Notes under the pieces: generated by a model
What the model was told of the DNA's origin: nothing
Databases searched by the model: none
The model's input: only the letters and a program-made list of their open reading frames with translations
Assembly: GCA_002399735.1 (NCBI GenBank)
Contig: DHEF01000012.1
Coordinates: 97,415-161,414, forward strand
Reading direction: 5' to 3'
DNA from: Chitinophagaceae bacterium UBA4857
GTDB taxonomy: Bacteria; Bacteroidota; Bacteroidia; Chitinophagales; Chitinophagaceae
DNA: 64,000 nucleotides
Shown: piece after piece, positions 59,345 through 64,000 of the stretch
Layout of the letters: each line of letters begins with the position of its first letter
Position numbering within the stretch: the first letter of the stretch is position 1
Made by a program: the position numbers and the translations under genes

Positions 59345-61153
59345 ATGAGTCACGCAGCACATATTGAACATTCGGCAGTTGGTTTTGATTCGCACCATGA
59401 CGGCGACCATGGGCATCACCACAAGGAAACGTTCCTGACAAAGTATGTATTCAGTCAGGACCATAAAATGATTGCCAAACAGTTTTTAATTACTGGTATC
59501 ATTTGGGCATTCATTGGTGGTTTGTTTTCGGTTTTATTCCGTTTACAACTTGGCTTTCCCGATCAAAGCTTTCCAATTTTAGAAACCTTCTTTGGTCAAT
59601 GGGCCGAGGGTGGTAAAATTAAACCCGACTTTTACTATGCATTGGTAACCATGCATGGTACGGTGCTGGTATTCTTTGTATTAACTGCAGGTCTTAGTGG
59701 TACGTTTGCCAACTTACTTATTCCTCTTCAGGTAGGTGCCCGTGATATGGCATCTCCTTTAATGAATATGTTATCATACTGGTTCTTCTTTGCTGCCAGT
59801 ATAGTTATGCTAGCCTCGCTGTTTATACAAACAGGTCCTGCATCCGGCGGTTGGACAGCCTATCCGCCGTTAAGTGCCCTTGGTCAGGCATCTATCGGTT
59901 CTAAAGCCGGTATGGATATGTGGATCATTGGTATGGCCTTGTTTATTGTATCGCAGTTATTGGCAGGCCTTAACTACATTTCTACCATATTAAATATGCG
60001 TACAAAAGGTATGGCCATGACTCGTTTGCCATTAACCGTTTGGGCATTATTCTTTACTGCGGTATTAGGTGTACTTTCTTTCCCTGTATTATTATCAGGT
60101 GCGGTACTACTTATTTTCGACCGTACTTTAGGTACCAGCTTCTACTTAAGCGATATATTTATTGCCGGCGAAGCCTTACCAAACGAAGGCGGCAGTGCCA
60201 TTCTTTACCAGCATTTATTCTGGTTCCTGGGTCACCCGGAAGTATATATTATTCTGTTACCTGCCATGGGTATGGTATCGGAAATATTATCCATCAACTC
60301 ACGTAAACCCATCTTTGGTTACATGGCCATGCTTGGTTCCATGTTTGCCATTTGTATCCTGGCATTCCTTGTATGGGCGCATCACATGTTCGTTACGGGT
60401 TTAAATCCTTTCTTAGGTTCGGTGTTCGTACTATTAACGCTGTTAATTGCGGTGCCTTCGGCCATTAAAGTATTTAACTGGTTAACAACTCTTTGGCGTG
60501 GTAGCATCAGGTTTACACCAGCCATGTTATTTGCCATTGGTTTTGTAAGCTTATTTATTTCAGGTGGTTTAACAGGTATCTTCCTGGGTAACTCAACTAT
60601 CGATATTCACTTGCACGATACCATGTTCGTAGTAGCTCACTTCCATATAGTAATGGGTGTGGCCTCCATGTTCGGTATGTTTGCCGGTATTTATCACTGG
60701 TTCCCTAAAATGTATGGCCGTTACATGAACAACACATTGGCTTATGTACACTTCTGGGTAACAATTGTAGGCGCTTACTTAATTTTCTGGCCTATTCATT
60801 ACCAGGGTTTAGCAGGTATGCCACGTCGTTATTTAGACAAAAGTCAGTGGGTAAACTTTAGCCAGTTCCACGAGTTGGATGCGATGATTACCATTGTAAC
60901 CATCATTGTATTTGCGGTTCAGTTAATGTTTATATTTAACTTCTTCTACTCTATTTTCAAAGGACGTAAAGTAACAACACTTAACCCTTGGAAAGCAACA
61001 ACTTTAGAGTGGACTACGCCAATCAACCCAGGACATGGTAACTGGGATGGTGAAATACCGGAAGTACACCGTTGGGCTTACGATTACAGTAAAGACGGAA
61101 GAGATTTTATTCCGCAAACTGAGCCTGTAAGCGAAAACGAAAGCACTCACTAA
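59345..61153 (+). CDS. coxA: Cytochrome c oxidase subunit I
   Basis: This 602-residue protein is the heme-copper oxidase core. Key motifs: VTMHGTVLVFFVLTAG (heme a ligand His), FWFLGHPEVYIILLPAMG (His-Tyr cross-link for copper B), LVWAHHMFVTG (copper B His pair) and HDTMFVVAHFHIVMG (heme a3 and a ligands). The N-terminus is unusually His-rich (HIEHSAVGFDSHHDGDHGHH). Twelve or more helices are expected. It reduces O2 to water and pumps protons. It is 46 bp downstream of coxB. Confidence 0.97.
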   Translation: MSHAAHIEHSAVGFDSHHDGDHGHHHKETFLTKYVFSQDHKMIAKQFLITGIIWAFIGGLFSVLFRLQLGFPDQSFPILETFFGQWAEGGKIKPDFYYALVTMHGTVLVFFVLTAGLSGTFANLLIPLQVGARDMASPLMNMLSYWFFFAASIVMLASLFIQTGPASGGWTAYPPLSALGQASIGSKAGMDMWIIGMALFIVSQLLAGLNYISTILNMRTKGMAMTRLPLTVWALFFTAVLGVLSFPVLLSGAVLLIFDRTLGTSFYLSDIFIAGEALPNEGGSAILYQHLFWFLGHPEVYIILLPAMGMVSEILSINSRKPIFGYMAMLGSMFAICILAFLVWAHHMFVTGLNPFLGSVFVLLTLLIAVPSAIKVFNWLTTLWRGSIRFTPAMLFAIGFVSLFISGGLTGIFLGNSTIDIHLHDTMFVVAHFHIVMGVASMFGMFAGIYHWFPKMYGRYMNNTLAYVHFWVTIVGAYLIFWPIHYQGLAGMPRRYLDKSQWVNFSQFHELDAMITIVTIIVFAVQLMFIFNFFYSIFKGRKVTTLNPWKATTLEWTTPINPGHGNWDGEIPEVHRWAYDYSKDGRDFIPQTEPVSENESTH

Positions 61154-61192
61154 ACTGAGTGTAACAGGCCGGATGTATAAAATTTAATTTTA

Positions 61193-61300
61193 ACGCCGGC
61201 AGCAGTAACACAGATGATCGTCCCTTGTTTTAATCCCGAATAGGGTTTGTGCAGGGGCTCAGGACGACGCTCCGTTCAACTGCATATTATTGGGCATCAT
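61193..61300. repeat. Dispersed intergenic repeat, family 1, inside the operon
   Basis: Between coxA and cyoE: GCCGGCAGCAGTAACACAG, GATGATCGTCCCTTG, GGACGACGCTCCGTTCAACT, then GCATATTATTGGGCATCATTG. Mixed-orientation words shared with 1.19, 40.6 and 55.4 kb. Confidence 0.6.
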
Positions 61301-61404
61301 TGTAAAATTATAAAATGCCCGCACTACTTTTTAAAAGTAGCAAACAAAGGAAAGGAAGATGGTTGTGCAAACAATCATTGTATATATAACGAAAGGATAA
61401 GGTG

Positions 61405-62289
61405 ATGAAGAAACTTAAGGACTACTTGTTGCTGATAAAGCTTTCGTTAAGTATCATGGTGGTATTTAGTAGTGTAATTAGTTACCTGCTGGTACCGGGA
61501 ATAGATTTTGATGTAGTAAGGATACTATTGCTCTTTATAGGTGGGTTATTGGTTACAGGTAGTGCCAACACTATTAACCAGGTAGTAGAAAAAGACACCG
61601 ATGCATTAATGAAGCGTACCGCTGTAAGGCCCATTGCTTCAGGGCGAATGAGTCCGCAAGAGGGTTGGGGTTTTGCTATACTAACCGGCGCAATAGGTGT
61701 TTTTATACTGGGCTACTTTTTTAACTGGACAGCAGCATCCATTGCCGCTTTTAGTTTGTTTTTATATGCGTTTATTTATACACCGCTAAAAAAAGTAAAC
61801 TCAATAGCTGTTTTGGTAGGTGCTGTTCCCGGCGGTTTGCCTTGTTTAATTGGTTGGGTTGCAGGTTTTGCTCCCGGCGAAGAAATAAGCTGGACCGGTG
61901 GAATAGTGCTGTTTCTGGTGCAGTTTTTCTGGCAGTTTCCCCATTTTTGGGCTATTGCCTGGATAGCGCACAACGATTACTCGACTGCAGGTTTTAAACT
62001 GTTGCCCAGCGATAAAGGACCAACCAGGTTTACGGCCATGCAGACCATTGTTTACTCGTTGTTATTATTACCGGCAACTACAGCACCTTATTTTTTAGAC
62101 ATAAGTGAGTTTGAAAGTATAAAGGGAATGATTGGTTTTATACTGGTAATACTGGCTAATATTTTTATGGTATTAAGAAGTGTTGCCTTGTACAAAAACA
62201 TGGACATAAAGTCGGCAAGAGGGGTGATGTTTGGTAGTTATATTTATTTACCTGTGGTGTTGTTAGCGTTGCTGTTGAGTAAAGTGTAG
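61405..62289 (+). CDS. cyoE: Protoheme IX farnesyltransferase (heme O synthase)
   Basis: ATG at 61405 (a GTG lies 3 bp upstream) gives 294 residues with nine helices of the UbiA family. The prenyl/metal motif reads NQVVEKDTDALMKRTAVRPI and the second aspartate motif lies near HNDYSTAGFKLLPSDKGPTR. It makes heme O, the precursor of heme A for the oxidase. In-operon location matches need. A short AGGATAAGG stretch before the start is the nearest to a ribosome site. Confidence 0.95.
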   Translation: MKKLKDYLLLIKLSLSIMVVFSSVISYLLVPGIDFDVVRILLLFIGGLLVTGSANTINQVVEKDTDALMKRTAVRPIASGRMSPQEGWGFAILTGAIGVFILGYFFNWTAASIAAFSLFLYAFIYTPLKKVNSIAVLVGAVPGGLPCLIGWVAGFAPGEEISWTGGIVLFLVQFFWQFPHFWAIAWIAHNDYSTAGFKLLPSDKGPTRFTAMQTIVYSLLLLPATTAPYFLDISEFESIKGMIGFILVILANIFMVLRSVALYKNMDIKSARGVMFGSYIYLPVVLLALLLSKV

Positions 62290-62343
62290 TTAATTTGAAA
62301 ATTTGGTGACTTGGAAGTTTGATAATTGGGTTTTCACATTGTG

Positions 62344-62436
62344 TAGGAAACTTACATAATGCCCAATAGTATTACTGAACGATGCAGTGAGTGACACAAC
62401 AGGCGATGATAGTAGCAATGCTGCTGACCAACAAAA
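62344..62436 (+). repeat. Dispersed intergenic repeat, family 1, best copy, inside the operon
   Basis: Between cyoE and the first subunit III: AAACTTACATAATGCCCAAT, AGTATTACTGAACGATGCAG, TGAGTGACACAACAGGCGAT, GATAGTAGCAATGCTGCTG. Shares runs of 20 or more bases with the copies at 47.43 and 53.72 kb. The reading frame of the next gene extends in from the right, but its ATG is after the repeat. Confidence 0.75.
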
Positions 62437-62444
62437 AAATTGAA

Positions 62445-63041
62445 ATGGTAGGAGAGTTGAATATAGATAAAACGAATAACACATTAGGCGAAGGCCGTAG
62501 AATGCATCCGCACAAGTTTACTTTGTGGGTGGCTATTGCCAGTATGCTAATGATGTTTGCGGGATTGACCAGTGCATTTATCATTAAAAGCAACCTGGAA
62601 GGATGGCGTACGATAGATTTTCCGAAAATATTTTGGTTATCTACGGTTGTAATTGTTGCCAGTAGCGTAACCATACAGATGGCCTTACGTGCTTTTAAAC
62701 AAAGAAGTATGCAACGCTACCGCAGCCTGATGGTGGTAACCGTTATTTTAGGAATGACCTTTGTGGCCATGCAGATTTTGGGCTTTTACGAGTTATGGAA
62801 CGATCAGAATGTAAGGTTTAAAGGTTCATCGGGAGCAGGACAGTTTTTATATGTAATTGCCGGACTTCATGGTTTACATGTAATAGGAGGTATGGTGGCA
62901 TTGATTATTGTAGTATGTCGTTCTTTATGGGGGAGGGTAAAATCGTACAGCAGTGTTCCGGTGGAAGTAATGAGTAGTTACTGGCATTTTGTAGATATAC
63001 TTTGGATTTACTTGCTGGTGTTTTTTTTATTGTTATCATAG
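62445..63041 (+). CDS. Heme-copper oxidase subunit III, first copy
   Basis: ATG at 62445 is chosen; a GTG at 62391 would translate the repeat. About 198 residues, five helices: HKFTLWVAIASMLMMFAGLT, FIIKSNLEGWRTIDFPKIFW, VIAGLHGLHVIGGMVALIIV and SYWHFVDILWIYLLVFFLLL. The family joins subunits I and II in the oxidase. A second, longer subunit III gene follows at 63175, as in many Bacteroidota. Confidence 0.9.
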   Translation: MVGELNIDKTNNTLGEGRRMHPHKFTLWVAIASMLMMFAGLTSAFIIKSNLEGWRTIDFPKIFWLSTVVIVASSVTIQMALRAFKQRSMQRYRSLMVVTVILGMTFVAMQILGFYELWNDQNVRFKGSSGAGQFLYVIAGLHGLHVIGGMVALIIVVCRSLWGRVKSYSSVPVEVMSSYWHFVDILWIYLLVFFLLLS

Positions 63042-63174
63042 GTAGATAATTTGGTAATTAGCTGATTGGGTAATTGGCTGATGAACAAGATAAATTGTAA
63101 AGTTTTTAATAACGATTAGGTATTAACTGTTAAAGGCTGATACTTAAAAAAAGTCCCTGAGGGGGTAGGTTTAT

Positions 63175-64000
63175 ATGGCAACAACAGCTACAACGCATAA
63201 GACTAAATGGTGGAGCGGCGGTAAAAGTCCGTTCAACATCGAGTACGGTAAAGTGATGATGTGGTACTTTTTAATGAGTGATGCTTTCACTTTTGGGGCA
63301 TTCCTTATTTCTTATGGTACCATCCGTTTTAGCCAAAACTTTTGGCCCGATCCCAACCATGTATTTAATGCATTTCCGTTTGCGGGTCATGCAAACCTTC
63401 CGTTAGCCTTTGTGAGTGTAATGACATTTATACTTATCATTAGCTCGGTTACTATGGTATTGGCAGTACATGCCGGCCATAAAGGCGATAAAGCCGGTGT
63501 TAGAAAATGGTTATTGTGGACCATTTTAGGTGGTTTAATGTTCTTAGGCTGTCAGGCCTGGGAGTGGTGGCATATGATTACTGCCGAGCATGCAACTTTA
63601 GTAGATGGTCAGATTCAATTATTAGGTCAAACTACAAAAGTTAACCCTTGGGGTGCAGCGGCCGATCCAGCATTAATTGGCGATGCACTTAAAAATACCG
63701 ATGCTGATATTTTAGCTAAACTGGCTTATCAGGTTGACCATTCAGTACCGGTTTCTCAATTGGTAACACAATCTAAAGAAAGTTTAATAGCTACTATTTC
63801 TCAACACGACTTAAAAGTGGGCACACCCGGACCTGTTGCATTTGGTGGTTTCTTCTACGGCATCACCGGTTTCCATGGCTTCCACGTATTTTCTGGCGTG
63901 ATTATTAATATTGTTATGTTAATTATGACCCAGAAAAATGTGTTTGAAAGAAGAGGTCATTACCTGATGATTGAAAAAGCTGGCTTGTACTGGCACTTTG
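63175..64000 (+). CDS. Heme-copper oxidase subunit III, second copy (cut by right edge)
   Basis: ATG at 63175 starts ATTATTHKTKWWSGGKSPFN..., with about 275 codons visible before the edge. Helical segments: KVMMWYFLMSDAFTFGAFLI, LPLAFVSVMTFILIISSVTM and GFFYGITGFHGFHVFSGVII. A long soluble insert (about residues 140-215) lies between helix pairs. Typical subunit III motif SDAFTFGAFL and ITGFHGFHVFSG are present. The 3' end and any further oxidase genes lie beyond the window. Confidence 0.92.
   Translation, partial: MATTATTHKTKWWSGGKSPFNIEYGKVMMWYFLMSDAFTFGAFLISYGTIRFSQNFWPDPNHVFNAFPFAGHANLPLAFVSVMTFILIISSVTMVLAVHAGHKGDKAGVRKWLLWTILGGLMFLGCQAWEWWHMITAEHATLVDGQIQLLGQTTKVNPWGAAADPALIGDALKNTDADILAKLAYQVDHSVPVSQLVTQSKESLIATISQHDLKVGTPGPVAFGGFFYGITGFHGFHVFSGVIINIVMLIMTQKNVFERRGHYLMIEKAGLYWHF

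Noticed and set aside
1..64000. tRNA or rRNA genes
   Set aside because: No cloverleaf with a T-loop GTTCRA-type word in an intergenic region and no rRNA signature seen by eye.

Overview
The window looks like a chromosomal segment of a Bacteroidota bacterium, most likely family Chitinophagaceae or a close relative. The evidence is the AT-rich sequence, the near absence of Shine-Dalgarno sites, -7 promoter elements of the TAnnTTTG type, flexirubin-type darA/darB genes, and a complete alternative complex III (act) operon followed by caa3/aa3 cytochrome oxidase genes. No rRNA, tRNA or CRISPR array was seen.

Layout. 1-6.7 kb: secreted M28 peptidase (cut by the left edge), rpiB, an inositol-monophosphatase-type gene, a GT2 glycosyltransferase fused to a sugar-transferase-like tail, a GH3-family gene and a LysE exporter. 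6.9-10.4 kb: an OmpR/histidine kinase pair divergent from a thioredoxin-DUF3738 secreted protein. 10.5-13.1 kb: darB, darA and a small exported protein (dialkylresorcinol/flexirubin pathway). 13.3-25.3 kb: small accessory genes (beta-barrel, EamA exporter, AraC regulators, SDRs, alpha/beta hydrolase, SdpR/SdpI-like pair, PepSY-like secreted protein). 25.5-32.6 kb: a type I restriction-modification locus, hsdM-hsdS-xre-hsdR plus a GIY-YIG protein, with a small reverse-strand gene between hsdS and xre. 32.8-38.5 kb: PnuC, M23 peptidase, ssb, CMD/Crp pair and a membrane-anchored HNH protein. 38.8-47.0 kb: a second flexirubin-type block (GT2-DUF2062; MMPL-acyltransferase-methyltransferase fusion; FAD oxidoreductase), interrupted by repeats and a RAYT-type transposase. 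47.6 kb: a membrane-tethered PurN. 49.0-64.0 kb: actABCDEF-coxBA-cyoE-two subunit III genes, which would carry electrons from quinol through ACIII to the terminal oxidase; the last gene runs off the right edge.

The most unusual layer is non-coding. The window holds (i) a RAYT/Y1 transposase unit bounded by two identical 33-bp perfect palindromes, (ii) a MITE-like dispersed intergenic repeat family with at least 13 copies or part copies, five of them between genes of the respiratory operon, (iii) a 251-bp, internally palindromic element present twice in inverted orientation 5.4 kb apart, and (iv) tandem 22-bp and ~200-bp repeats. Several operator-like palindromes sit directly upstream of regulator genes. 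All similarity statements are from reading the sequence and from memory of protein families; no database search was run.
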